Assembly: GCA_010119145.1 (NCBI GenBank)
Contig: JAACSU010000007.1
Span: 143,869-207,868, forward strand
Reading direction: 5' to 3'
From: Candidatus Gracilibacteria bacterium
GTDB taxonomy: Bacteria > Patescibacteriota > Gracilibacteria > BD1-5 > UBA6164
Length of the DNA stretch: 64,000 nt
Shown here piece by piece: positions 41,440 to 51,913 of the stretch (positions are counted from its first letter, which is position 1; each line of letters begins with the position of its first letter). The notes beneath the pieces are model-generated. The model did not search any database, was not told the origin of the DNA, and saw only the letters and a program-made list of their open reading frames with translations. A program made the position numbers and the translations under genes.

Positions 41440-43488
41440 ATGAAATACGATTTTGATGTCGCAGTTATCTGAGCTTGAAGTGGAGGGCTCACGGTAGCTT
41501 TTTGACTTGCAGCTGCATGAAAAACAGTAGCCCTTATTGAAAAATGAAAAATGTGATGAGACTGTACTAACTATGGTTGCATCCCTAGTAAAGCGCTTAT
41601 TGATATCGCAAAATCTTGAAAATACAAGAGTCTAAAAGATGCTTTGGTGGAAGTACGAGCCCGTAGAAAAATAATTCAAGATGAAGAAACAGTTGATAAG
41701 ATTGAGTGACACGGAGTAACGGTATTTGAATCTAGAGCATTTTTTCATCATGAGCATTGTATTATTCTTGAAGACTGTAAATCAAAAGAAATATCAGCAG
41801 AGTATATAGTTATCGCAACATGAAGTTCTGCTATGAAGCTTAATATTGATGGAGTAGATAAAAAAGACATACTCACAAATAAAACTATATTTGAACAACA
41901 AGATGAAATAAAAAAACTTGTCATTATCGGGGGATGATATATAGGTTGTGAACTCGCTGAGAGTATTTCAGCTGTGTGAACAGAGGTTTCAATCATTCAA
42001 AGAAATACGGACCTCATTCCAGCTGAAGAAGCTGAATCTTCACAACTCATTAAAAAAATATTTAAAAAGAAAGGCATAGCTGTTTATACTGATTTTACCT
42101 GAAAAAAATCAAAAAATAAAAGCTTGCATATTGTTTCTTGAGATGAAAAAACAAGCCATGATATCCAGTATGATAAGATACTTTTTGCTCTGGGGCGAAA
42201 ACCAAATGTCATCTGAATCTGACTCAATCAAATCGGTATCAAGCATGATAAAAAGGGAATTTTTGTTGACGCGTATAATAGAACCAATATAAAGCATATT
42301 TTTGCTATTGGAGATTGCGTTAACGGCAATCCACAATTTACTCATTGGGTAAATAATGAAGGGAGAGGAGTAGTAAGAAATATACTTTTTCCTTACTATA
42401 AATCAGGAGTGAGAAATAAAACTCTTCCAAGCGTGCTATACACGCATCAAGAAATAGCAAGAGTTTGAAAAACTAAAAATGAACTTCTTGAATATAATTC
42501 TCCAGAGGATATAGTGACAAAAATGCAAGCCTTTGAAAATAATGACAGAAGTAAAGTTACAAATTCTACGCAGTGATTTATAATGATCCACTTCAAGAGG
42601 CTTACTGGTCGTATTCTGTGAGCTACTATATATTGAGAAAATGCTGGAGAAATGATAGGTCAAATAACGCTTGCTATGGATAATAAAATATCTGCTTACA
42701 AGTTCTCAAATGTCATTCAAGCATATCCGACGAAATCAGACTTACTCAAACGAGTCAACACAGACTTTGTGATTTCCACTCTAACCAATGGGAAAGAAGA
42801 AATGAAATATTTCTTCAAAAATAATATTCTTCAAATACTCACATGAATTATTTGGATTGCTATTATTACATGATTCTTTTGGTATAAAATATCAACAGAT
42901 CAAAGTTTTGAAGAAATAGCCCTGAGTTTTTATAATTTTGTTGCTGGAAATCCTATTTGAATCCTCATTTTTATTATAGCATATACTCTCAGACCAATTA
43001 TTCTCTTTCCAGCAAGTCTTATGACTCTTATGGCTTGAGCCCTATTTGGTTTTGGAATTGGTCTAGCGGTCACATTAGCGTGAGCTGGACTGAGTGCTAC
43101 AACAGCCTATGTTATTTGATTAATATTTTGAAAAAAAATTCTGAGTCCGGATGACTCTGGAATCTTATGAAAACTTCAGACTGAAACTTCTAAAAATCCA
43201 TTTACATCAGTACTTATGACTCGAATATTATTTCTACCATATGACCTTACAAACTATATTTGTGGATTTTTGAAAGTTCCATATGTAAAATATATTCTCG
43301 CAACACTTGTTTGAATTATACCAGGTTCGAGTGTTTTTGTTCTTGCAGGTTCAGCATTTTATAACAAAGAACTAACTTCATTTTCTCAGGCATTTGAAAA
43401 TGTGAACTCAATGTATATCTATATCGCTGCAGGAGTTTTTCTACTTACCCTTATTGTTGCAAAAGTAATACGAAAATACCAAAAATAA
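41440..43488 (+). CDS. pyridine nucleotide-disulfide oxidoreductase fused to a VTT (TVP38/DedA-type) membrane domain
   Basis: A 682-residue fusion. Residues 1-460 form a flavin disulfide reductase like dihydrolipoamide dehydrogenase or mercuric reductase: FAD site GAGSGGLT at 11-18, redox pair CTNYGC at 42-47, NAD site IIGGGYIGCELAE near 168, and FAIGDCVNG near 290. The catalytic HxxxxE of the dimer interface is not obvious at the end, which instead leads into a hydrophobic linker and a VTT domain (about 495-665: RPIILFPASLMTLMAGALFG, then LPYDLTNYICGFLKVP). The next gene is a stand-alone version of that domain. Substrate unknown. Confidence 0.87.
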
Positions 43489-43529
43489 AGTACAATTATT
43501 ATATATTATTAGTTTGTTTCAAGTTATAG

Positions 43530-44222
43530 ATGAAATATCATAGGACCACAACCACTCTTTCACTTTGTATTTGGATTCTCACGCTCAGTATATGATTTGG
43601 TTTATTCTTTTTGTACGACCTGAGTTTTGAGAAAGCAATTTTTGGGTCAAAGCAATTTGTGGAAGATAATCTAATATACTGAACACTTTTATTCAGTCTG
43701 GCTTATATTGTTCGTCCTTTATTTTTTATACCAGCTAGTCCTTTTGATCTCTTTTCTGGTATGGTATTTGGACCTTGGTATTGATTTTTAGTTTCAAGTA
43801 TTTCTACATTTTTTACTTCGATGTTTGGATATGTAGTTTGAAAAATGACAGGTTGAATATTTATCCAAGAAAATAAAGAAAAGAAATTTAAAAAACTCAA
43901 AATACAACTTCATGAGCATACATTTTTTACAACTATGATGATGCGTTTTTTACAGTTACCTTATGATTTAACTAATTATATTTGCTGAGTACTCAGGGTG
44001 CCATTTTTAAAATTTGTAGCATGATCCACTCTGTGAGTATTACCTGCTACATTTGTATACGTATCTGCTTGAGCTGCATTTTATGGAAGTGAAATTACGA
44101 GCTATGAAACACTCCTTAAAAATATTAATTACTCTCTATTACTTTTTGCATCAGTGTTTTTCATATTTATATTACTAGTAGCACACATATTAAAGAAAAA
44201 ATATAAAGATATTCGTTTCTAA
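43530..44222 (+). CDS. VTT-domain (TVP38/TMEM64-like) membrane protein
   Basis: A 230-residue multispan protein, paralogue of the C-terminal domain of the preceding fusion. Shared blocks: RPLFFIPASPFDLFSG near residue 63, and LPYDLTNYICGVLRVPF near 142. VTT proteins act in lipid or small-molecule handling at membranes; in bacteria many are thought to scramble or flip lipid carriers. Having a fused and a free copy side by side suggests a heteromeric membrane complex. Confidence 0.85.
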
Positions 44223-44333
44223 AATCCATGTATGTATGACGATTGTATTAAATCTCAGTGTCATATTTATATAGATTTGTAACTTTCCTATAATTCTACT
44301 ATACTAAATATATTACTTCTAATTTCAAAAATA

Positions 44334-45596
<1,263 letters not shown>

Positions 45597-45611
45597 TCTG
45601 AACTGAGTTAT

Positions 45612-45646
45612 AAAAAGCATACACTATTATAGTGTGTGCTTTTTTA
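45612..45646 (+). terminator. terminator after gdhA
   Basis: A stem of about 15 bp (AAAAAGCATACACTA with TAGTGTGTGCTTTTT, one G-U pair) and a 3-base loop, followed by T residues. Confidence 0.85.
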
Positions 45647-45671
45647 TTGGTTAACTTTATTATTTCTCTTT

Positions 45672-45700
45672 GACAAATCAATTTTTTAGTTTAATATCTT
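45672..45700 (+). promoter_or_regulatory. AT-rich promoter just before the GC-rich insert
   Basis: TTGACA at about 45672-45677 followed after 16-17 bases by TAATAT/AATATC. It lies on the AT-rich side of the left junction, so it could belong to either genome and could drive the inserted gene. Confidence 0.45.
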
Positions 45701-45702
45701 TT

Positions 45703-45742
45703 TGACCAACAAGGTCAAAACCAAAAACCCCATATAGGGGAG
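45703..45742 (+). promoter_or_regulatory. two inverted repeats and ribosome-binding site of the foreign gene
   Basis: TTGACCAACAAGGTCAA is an inverted repeat with a 5-base centre, and CCCCATATAGGGG follows. GGGGAG about 12 bases before the ATG is a strong Shine-Dalgarno sequence, unlike the resident genes. Confidence 0.5.
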
Positions 45743-45753
45743 AAAGAGTAACC

Positions 45754-46311
45754 ATGCGTAATACTGTTGGATTTGCAGTCTTGGCTGCCGCTCTTGCTTT
45801 CGCCGCACCTGTTGGTGCAGCGACAGTGACCACACTCCAAAACGGAGGTTCGTATACTCCGGGTGATGGGGATCAGTTCAATATCTCCTACATTTCGGCT
45901 GGTGGAGCAGGTAACTTCAGTGCCGACTTCACACCGAATCCTGCGTCCGATGCTATCGGGGTCATCGGGATCAACAGAATCGATCTCGGGAACTTCTTCT
46001 CCGTCGTTGTCGGATGGAAAGACGCGATCGGCGACATCATTTCGTCCCAATCGGTGAACTCTACCTTCACATTGGCGCAGACTGCGTTCAATGCTGGCGA
46101 GAAGCAGACCTTTTTCTTCAACTTTCTGGATTCCAAACCAGGTGGCAAGATCGACGCGAACGTGATGTTTGAATCTGCGCCGGCAACTGTCTCGCCTGTG
46201 CCGATTCCCGCAGCTGGCCTGCTTTTGCTTGCCGCACTCGGGAGCGTCGCAGCGTTCGGCCGCAAGAAAGCGAAAGTCCCAGTCGGGAACGCCAACTTCG
46301 CGATGGCCTAA
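45754..46311 (+). CDS. secreted VPxPA-CTERM-type protein of proteobacterial character
   Basis: A 185-residue exported protein. Residues 1-22 are an Ala-rich Sec signal peptide ending VGAATV. The middle is a beta-rich domain (GGSYTPGDGDQFNIS, FTPNPASDAIG) that I cannot assign. The C-terminus PVPIPAAGLLLLAALGSVAAF followed by GRKKAK is the layout of VPxPA/PEP-CTERM sorting signals, handled by exosortase/rhombosortase-type systems in Proteobacteria such as Rhodobacteraceae. No sorting enzyme is in the window and none is expected in this phylum. The gene contains no UGA, so it would be read the same under either code. Confidence 0.85.
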   Translation: MRNTVGFAVLAAALAFAAPVGAATVTTLQNGGSYTPGDGDQFNISYISAGGAGNFSADFTPNPASDAIGVIGINRIDLGNFFSVVVGWKDAIGDIISSQSVNSTFTLAQTAFNAGEKQTFFFNFLDSKPGGKIDANVMFESAPATVSPVPIPAAGLLLLAALGSVAAFGRKKAKVPVGNANFAMA

Positions 46312-46323
46312 ACATTGCTCACA

Positions 46324-46347
46324 GGGGCCGGCTTCATCTCCGGCCCC
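46324..46347 (+). terminator. GC-rich terminator of the foreign gene
   Basis: A perfect 8-bp stem (GGGGCCGG with CCGGCCCC) around CTTCATCT. It is the only GC-rich terminator in the window. Confidence 0.85.
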
Positions 46348-46365
46348 TCGCACAAAAACTAAAAC

Positions 46366-46556
46366 TCAATAATCCAGACTAAGAATACTTTTCAATTATG
46401 ATGAAGTATAGACTGATGAAAAAAATCTGCTCTCCAATATGGAGGCTTTTTTTTGTAAATGTATCTCAAATAAATAATTAGTATTGTATTCATTGAATTT
46501 TCATACACTCTTTAGGTAATATAAAGGAAGATGTAGAAATAATATTAAAAAAATGC
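46366..46556 (+). other. AT-rich gap between the foreign segment and msrB
   Basis: Returns to native composition. It holds a hairpin with a T-run at 46428-46456 (CTCTCC/GGAGG type, then eight T), a terminator for nothing obvious, which may have been cut off from its gene by the insertion. No gene is seen. Confidence 0.5.
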
Positions 46557-47114
46557 ATGAAAACCTACTTGAGTATACTCGTTCCTACATTTTTTATATT
46601 TATAGCTGGTATATTTCTCGGTAACGCTTCTTTGTTACATACTACTCTAGCTTCTAAAAAAACACCTATGAAAGATGAAACAATATACAGTGAATCAGTT
46701 CTTAGAGAAAAACTCACTCCGATTCAATACAAAGTAACCCAAGAAAACGGAACAGAACGAGCCTTTCAAAATGAATATCATGATAATGAAGAGGACTGAA
46801 TTTATGTAGATGTTATTGATGGTACTCCACTCTTTAGCTCGCAGGATAAATTTGATTCTGGAACTGGTTGGCCAAGTTTTACGAAACCAATTTCAGATGA
46901 AAATATAGCAGAATATGAAGATAACTGACTCTTTTCAAGAAGAACTGAAGTGAGAAGTGAATCTAGCGACTCACATCTGGGGCACGTCTTCCCAGATGGA
47001 CCAAGAGACAAAGGAGGACTCAGATACTGTATGAACTCTGCAGCTCTCAGATTCGTTCCAGCTTCAGAACTCAAAGAAGAATGATATCCAGAACTCGAAA
47101 AAAACTTTAAATAA
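46557..47114 (+). CDS. msrB: peptide-methionine (R)-S-oxide reductase MsrB, exported
   Basis: Repairs R-methionine sulfoxide in proteins. The 185 residues begin with a hydrophobic export helix (about 5-25) and a linker, so the enzyme works outside the cytoplasmic membrane. The catalytic domain has [13 protein letters not shown] near residue 101, [11 protein letters not shown] near 140, and the active-site Cys in [11 protein letters not shown] near 158. The zinc CxxC pairs found in many MsrB proteins are absent. Its surface position fits protection of pili and adhesins from host oxidants. Confidence 0.92.
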
Positions 47115-47145
47115 AAAATAATCCAGTAATTCTGGATTATTTTTT
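47113..47145. terminator. bidirectional terminator between msrB and the 47137 gene
   Basis: A 14-bp stem (AAAAAATAATCCAG with CTGGATTATTTTTT) with loop TAATT. It overlaps the stop codons of both converging genes. Confidence 0.85.
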
Positions 47146-47544
47146 ATCAGGAAATAGTTCAATTACTTGAGCACTAAATCAATGCACTGAATCTAAAACT
47201 TCTTTGGAAACTCAAGAATTTAAATAATCCTTTTTTAAAGTCATTATTAATGTTGATGAATCCTGAAACGTTACATCTAACATTCGTTTACGTTCTCAAT
47301 TAATTTCTTCTACTCGTTTTAAGTAATCTTCTTCTAATTTTTTCCTTAGAATTCATATTTCAATGTCAGTTATATAATCTGAACTTGAATAATCTAATAA
47401 TATTTTTTCATTACTTTCTTTGAGTCATATTAATATAGTATCAAATGAAGTTTTTATGCTTTTAACTGAATCATTATATGATTGTATAACTGAATCAACT
47501 ATTGATTGAAGAAGAGCCAAATCCTGTAAATCTTTTGAGTTCAT
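47137..47544 (-). CDS. unknown coiled-coil protein (135 aa)
   Basis: Family not recognised. A long helix rich in Glu/Lys/Ser (about residues 1-100), consistent with a coiled coil, then a short C-terminal domain with two TGA glycines (NSGVSK and HGFSAQ). No export signal. Confidence 0.65.
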
Positions 47545-47624
47545 ATATAATAAAAAAACGAAATAATTTATGCATTTTATATATCACTCTTATAATACTA
47601 CAAATTGATAATCAAAACAACTCT

Positions 47625-49250
47625 ATGAAAGCATCTGACCTCTTTGTAAAAATCCTTGAAAATAAGTGAGTTGAGACGATATACTGAGTCCCATGAGAAG
47701 AAAATCTCGATTTACTCGAAAGTCTCTCTCACTCAAGTATTGATTTTATCACTGTTCATAACGAACAAACAGCTGTATTTATGGCTGCTACATATGGTCG
47801 ATTCACTGGGAAACCCTGAGTAGCTCTTGCGACTCTTTGACCTGGCTCAACAAATATGATGACGGGTGTTGCTTACGCGCAGCTTGGTGGTATGCCTGTA
47901 ATTGTCATAACCTGACAAAAACCTCAAAATAAATCTAAACAAGGAGCTTTCCAAATTATAGATGTTGTTGGGATGATGACTCCCATTACAAAATATGCTA
48001 CAAGTATTGTTTCATGAAATAGGATTCCATATATTTTAGAAAATGCGTTTCGTATCGCAGAAGAAGAAAAACCCGGAGCCGTACATATCGAACTTCCAGA
48101 AGATATCGCAGCAGAGGAAGTAGAAACAGAATACTCAATTACTGATTTAGCTACTCGAAAAATCAGACGACCTGTCATAGATAGTAAATCTCTCCAAACA
48201 CTTATTAGTGAACTGGAGTCTGCACGTTCTCCTATTATCCTCATTTGAGCCTGAGCGAATAGAAAACGAATCACAAAGTATCTCACTCGATTTATTGAGA
48301 AATACAATATTCCTCATTTTACTTCTCAAATGGGAAAGTGAGTGGTTGATGGAAGTCTCGAAAGTTATCTGGGGACTGCAGCGCTCACAAGTTGAGATTA
48401 TATCCATGATGCTATTTCTCAGTCTGATCTTATAATCTCAGTTGGATATGATAATGCGGAAAAACCTACAGATATCCTCTGAATCCACGGAATCAAAGTC
48501 ATAAACGTTAACTTCGTTACATCCAATTTTGATTATGTCTATAGTCCATACCTAGATATTATTTGAGATATCGGAAATGTATTTTGGCAATTATGTGAAT
48601 CTGAAATAGACTCCTCAGCTTGGGATTTTGCAAAGATTCTTGAAATAAATAAACTCAATCATCAAAAAATACAGGACAATCTTGCTCTTGAGGACGATAT
48701 TTCTTTTATGCAACCACGAAGACTCGCTAAAGAGCTCAGAGAGGTATTAGCTGATGATGATATCCTCGCACTGGATAATGGACTCTATAAAGTATGGTTG
48801 GCTCGTAACTATATGGCTCGTAAACCAAATACTATCTTGCTTGATAATGCTCTTGCATCTATGGGAGCTTGATATGCAACAGCCATGGAGGCAAAGAGAT
48901 TGAATCCTCAGCACAAGGTAGTGTGTGTTACAGGAGACGGAGGAGTACTGATGAACCTATGAGATATTTCTACAGCCGTCAGACTCAATCTTGATATAGT
49001 TATCATAATCCTCAACAACGATAGCTATGGGATGATTAAATGGAAACAAAAAAATGAAAACTTCACTGACTACGGACTCGATTTTTCAAATCCAAATTTT
49101 AAAATGATGGCTGAGAGTTTCTGAGCAACATGATACACTATTGAAAAAAAAGAAGATTTCAAACCCACACTCGAAACTGCTATAGCTGGAAAATGAGTCC
49201 ATATAATAGATCTGACCTTTGATTATCCGTCAGATGGAAAAATAATTTAA
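47625..49250 (+). CDS. acetolactate synthase-like thiamine diphosphate enzyme
   Basis: 541 residues in the three-domain TPP-enzyme layout. The N-terminal domain has YGVPGEENLDLLESL near residues 20-34 with the catalytic Glu nearby (HNEQTAVFMA near 44), GPGSTNMMTG near 72 and the FAD-region-like segment near 190-330. The C-terminal TPP motif is VTGDGGVLMNLGD near 428-440, ending in NNDSYGMI near 460. It best fits catabolic acetolactate synthase (AlsS), converting pyruvate to acetolactate, but related pyruvate oxidases and indolepyruvate enzymes cannot be excluded. No acetolactate decarboxylase or isoleucine-pathway gene is nearby. Confidence 0.85.
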
Positions 49251-49264
49251 TACGTAAAATAGAC

Positions 49265-49708
49265 ATGAAAAAAATAGCATTAATTACCACAAAGTGGAAT
49301 ACAGACTTTGTGACTCCCTGTCTTGAAGGATGTGTCAGTAGACTGAAAGAAAAAAATATTTCAGATGATGAGATAGAGATTATAACAGTTCCGTGAGCTG
49401 TAGAAATACCTCTTATAGCAAAAATGCTGGCAAAAACAGGGAACTACAAGGCAATTATTGGGATAGCGTTTGTGTATGGTGGATGAATCTATCGACATGA
49501 GTTTGTTGCAGCCTCAGTTGTTGATCAGATAATTAAACTCAGTTCAGAAATAGAACTCCCAATTCTCTCATCTGTTCTTACTCCTGTTAGTATAGATATG
49601 AATAAAAGCAGTGATGTAGATTTTTACAGTTCACATATGCGAGGGAAATGAGAAGAGGTCGCAGATGCTTGTATGGAAACACTCGCAGTACTCGCAAATA
49701 TAAAATAA
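49265..49708 (+). CDS. ribH: 6,7-dimethyl-8-ribityllumazine synthase-like protein
   Basis: Lumazine synthase makes the second-last intermediate of riboflavin. The 147 residues have WNTDFVTPCLEGC near residues 11-23, VPGAVEIPLIAKML near 42-55, AIIGIAFVYGGGIYRHEFVA near 63-82 and LPILSSVLTPV near 97-107, where the family usually has GVLT. Several positions differ from the consensus around the catalytic His (RHEF). No other riboflavin gene is present in the window. It follows the TPP enzyme by 14 bases. A very long hairpin follows the stop. Confidence 0.85.
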
Positions 49709-49712
49709 GTAA

Positions 49713-49759
49713 AAAATACTAAAAAACTCTCAAGTAACTTGAGAGTTTTTTAGTATTTT
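49713..49759. terminator. 22-bp perfect hairpin between ribH and the PfpI gene
   Basis: Arms 49713-49734 and 49738-49759 pair without mismatch around TAA. It serves as a bidirectional terminator for the converging genes and overlaps the stop of the minus-strand gene at 49758. Confidence 0.85.
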
Positions 49760-50276
49760 AAGAACTATGTTTTTCGAGGTATTCTTCTATTGCTTTATTA
49801 AAAGCTGGGATGTCATCAGGATTACGACTCGTAATCAAAAACTCATCTTGTACGACTTCAGAGTCTTCCCAGAGTGCTCCTGCATTTTCTAAATCTTTTC
49901 TGAGTGATTGCCAAGAAGTCATTTTCTTTCCTTTTACTCCATCTATTTCTATGAGTAACCATGGAGCGTGACAGATAGCAGCGATAAGTTTCCCATGTTT
50001 ATGGAAATCAAATACGAAGTTAGTAGCGTCTTTGTTTATTCTCAGTGTATCAGGATTTACTTGCCCCCCTGGAAGTACTAAAGCGTCATAATCATGTGGA
50101 TTCGTGTCTGAGAGTTTCTTATCTACTGTTACGCTTCCATCGTTATGAGCTGCTTCTATTTCTCCTAGTTCAGGAGAGATGAGATGCACCTCATGTCCCA
50201 AATCTTTTAAATATTGTTGTGGTTTTGTGAGTTCTGTATACTCAAAACCATTGGTTGCGAGGATTGCAATTTTCAT
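49758..50276 (-). CDS. PfpI/DJ-1 family protein (protease/deglycase-like)
   Basis: A 172-residue flavodoxin-like protein. The catalytic Cys sits in the nucleophile elbow AAICHAPWLL near residues 98-107, with Glu in the N-terminal FEYTEL region, matching the YhbO/PfpI group (DJ-1 superfamily), which has been reported to repair glycated proteins or degrade small peptides. It would complement the glyoxalases elsewhere in the window. All ten glycines are GGN codons, none UGA, which is unusual here and may indicate recent acquisition or high expression. Confidence 0.93.
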   Translation of the reverse strand: MKIAILATNGFEYTELTKPQQYLKDLGHEVHLISPELGEIEAAHNDGSVTVDKKLSDTNPHDYDALVLPGGQVNPDTLRINKDATNFVFDFHKHGKLIAAICHAPWLLIEIDGVKGKKMTSWQSLRKDLENAGALWEDSEVVQDEFLITSRNPDDIPAFNKAIEEYLEKHSS

Positions 50277-50386
50277 AGTAGTATTCGTTATTCATCTAAA
50301 AGAGAATTGTACTAGAGAGAGGTAAGAAAAGTGTAAATATGACCTTATAAGGAAATAAAAATTATATAGATTCTTTCAGTAAAATA

Positions 50387-51229
50387 TTATTTATTTTCAG
50401 AGTTATAATTTTTTACTCTTGAAGTAAAGTTTCTATATTTTATATAATTCTTTTTTCAAAAATGCAAAGCGACATAGTCACTCAATGTTGTTACAAGAAA
50501 TCTAAAAAATAAGGGATCTCTCGCAGTGTGCCTAAAGTATTTTACATAAAATTGAAGACTTGAGAGTCTCCATTTTTTTAATTTTTCTATGTAATCACTA
50601 TGTGAACTCTCAAGAGGTGAGAGATAATAACTATGTAGAGCATCAATTTTTCACATTTGAATATCTTCGAGATAGAGTCTCATCCATAAATCAATATCTT
50701 CTCCATAGTTTATATCTGCGTATCCTCCAAAAGCTTGTATAATTTCAGTTTTTATAAACATGGTCTGGTGATTGAGTTGCTTCTGAAAGAGAGATTTGGA
50801 CTCTGGAGTTGGGGTACTTTTTGAATCAGGAATAATAGATCCTTGCTCATCAGTAAAAACGGTTCATGAAAATACGACTCCAACTTCAGGATTTTCTTCC
50901 ATATAGTCGTATTGTTCTCCAAGTCTCTCTGGAGCATCAATATCGTCAGCATCATGGATAGCGACATATTTCCCCTGAGCACTCCATATTCCAAGATTTC
51001 TTGCATTTCCTCTTCCGAGATTATTCTCAGGAGTGAGGAGTACTATCTTATCACAGCGACTTTGGTATTCTCAAATAATATCTTTGAGCTCATTATTATC
51101 TGGATTATCGAGAATAATAATAATTTCTATATCCTCGAGAGTCTGCCTAATCACACTCTCTAAAGACCTGCGGAATACATTCTCAGGTTCATTGTAACAG
51201 GGGATGATAACGGATACTTTTGGATTCAT
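50387..51229 (-). CDS. family 2 glycosyltransferase
   Basis: A 280-residue GT-A enzyme. It opens VSVIIPCYNEPENVF (nucleotide-sugar site), then GRGNARNLGI near residue 72, and the metal/UDP motif HDADDID near 90 (DxD type). Later GEDIDLWMRL near 180 matches the ED motif of the acceptor site. It has no membrane helix. The likely role is adding a sugar to a surface polysaccharide or glycolipid; galU supplies UDP-glucose and the flippase at 25220 could export the product. An inverted repeat lies just upstream. Confidence 0.9.
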
Positions 51230-51247
51230 GTTTTTGATTCATATTGT

Positions 51248-51270
51248 TTCACATCAGATAGTGATGTGAA
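51248..51270. promoter_or_regulatory. 9-bp inverted repeat upstream of the glycosyltransferase
   Basis: TTCACATCA and TGATGTGAA with a 5-base centre, about 20 bases before the minus-strand start codon at 51229. Candidate operator or leader hairpin. Confidence 0.35.
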
Positions 51271-51360
51271 TTTTGGAAAAATATTATAATTTAAATATAT
51301 CATAAGTACAATACTTTAAATTTTTATTATTATTTTTTATTTATAGTAGATTTTAAAACG

Positions 51361-51388
51361 AATAAAGGGCCCGTAGGCCCTTATTTTA
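51361..51388 (-). terminator. terminator after the 51386 gene
   Basis: A GC core (GGGCC with GGCCC, loop CGTA) flanked by AATAA and TTATT, one bulged A. Confidence 0.65.
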
Positions 51389-51688
51389 TTCATTGGTTAA
51401 ATTAAAAGAGCATTCATGCCTTCCAATTTCACCGATATGTTTTGCTGGAATGAGGAAAAATATTATTGGATTATATTCTCCTTCCAGTGTTACAGATGCA
51501 ACCTGTGGGTCGCCAGTATAGCTATTATTGAGCTCTGTAGAAAACAACTCCAGAAGTTCAACTTCAGTCATATCCACATCTGGCATTTGAAATGAGCATA
51601 CTGCCCATTTTCCATTAGACATGTAGCCATTGGCTCGACGCATCAGCAGTAAACTTCCTGCGATTTGTTTCTTAGAATATTCTTCCAT
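51386..51688 (-). CDS. unknown small protein (100 aa)
   Basis: Family not recognised. Soluble, acidic, beta-rich by pattern (QVASVTLEGEYNPIIFFLIPAKH near residue 62), with one Cys near 31 and one near 93. It uses no UGA; all glycines are GGN. A good promoter lies 40 bases upstream and a terminator follows, so it is a single-gene unit. Confidence 0.72.
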   Translation of the reverse strand: MEEYSKKQIAGSLLLMRRANGYMSNGKWAVCSFQMPDVDMTEVELLELFSTELNNSYTGDPQVASVTLEGEYNPIIFFLIPAKHIGEIGRHECSFNLTNE

Positions 51689-51726
51689 ACCTCAATTTCT
51701 CCATTTTTGTTTTTGTTTGTAAGAGT

Positions 51727-51755
51727 ATATTATTCACTATATATAGTTAAGTCAA
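51727..51755 (-). promoter_or_regulatory. promoter of the 51386 gene
   Basis: On the minus strand TTGACT (51750-51755), 17-base spacer and TAATAT (51727-51732). Confidence 0.65.
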
Positions 51756-51913
51756 GTATAATAATGAATTTTCTAAACTAAGTCTTTGTAACAACTTTTT
51801 AACATACTTTCCGAGTAAATGTGGATATTGTTTAAAAACTCTGTATATTTATTATAAGTTTACAAGCAGATATTTTTGTATATATTTTGAGTATATACTT
51901 ATTAACAAAAATT

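Larger units (their letters stand above)
45700..46365. other. GC-rich foreign segment (recent transfer or assembly chimera)
   Basis: About 660 bases differ from everything around them: high GC, all four GGN glycine codons, no UGA glycine, a canonical GGGGAG ribosome site and a GC-rich terminator, while both flanks are AT-rich. The borders are estimated from base composition, between about 45695-45715 on the left and 46350-46370 on the right. I see no transposase, integrase or direct repeats at the borders. Confidence 0.8.

Noticed and set aside
45715-46353. Long minus-strand ORFs in the GC-rich segment
   Set aside because: GC-rich DNA has few stop codons, so antisense frames stay open. The plus-strand frame has a signal peptide, sorting tail, ribosome site and terminator.
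45700-46365. Insertion sequence or integron at the GC-rich segment
   Set aside because: No transposase or integrase frame and no terminal inverted repeats or target duplication were found at the estimated borders. The palindromes before the gene look like regulatory sites.
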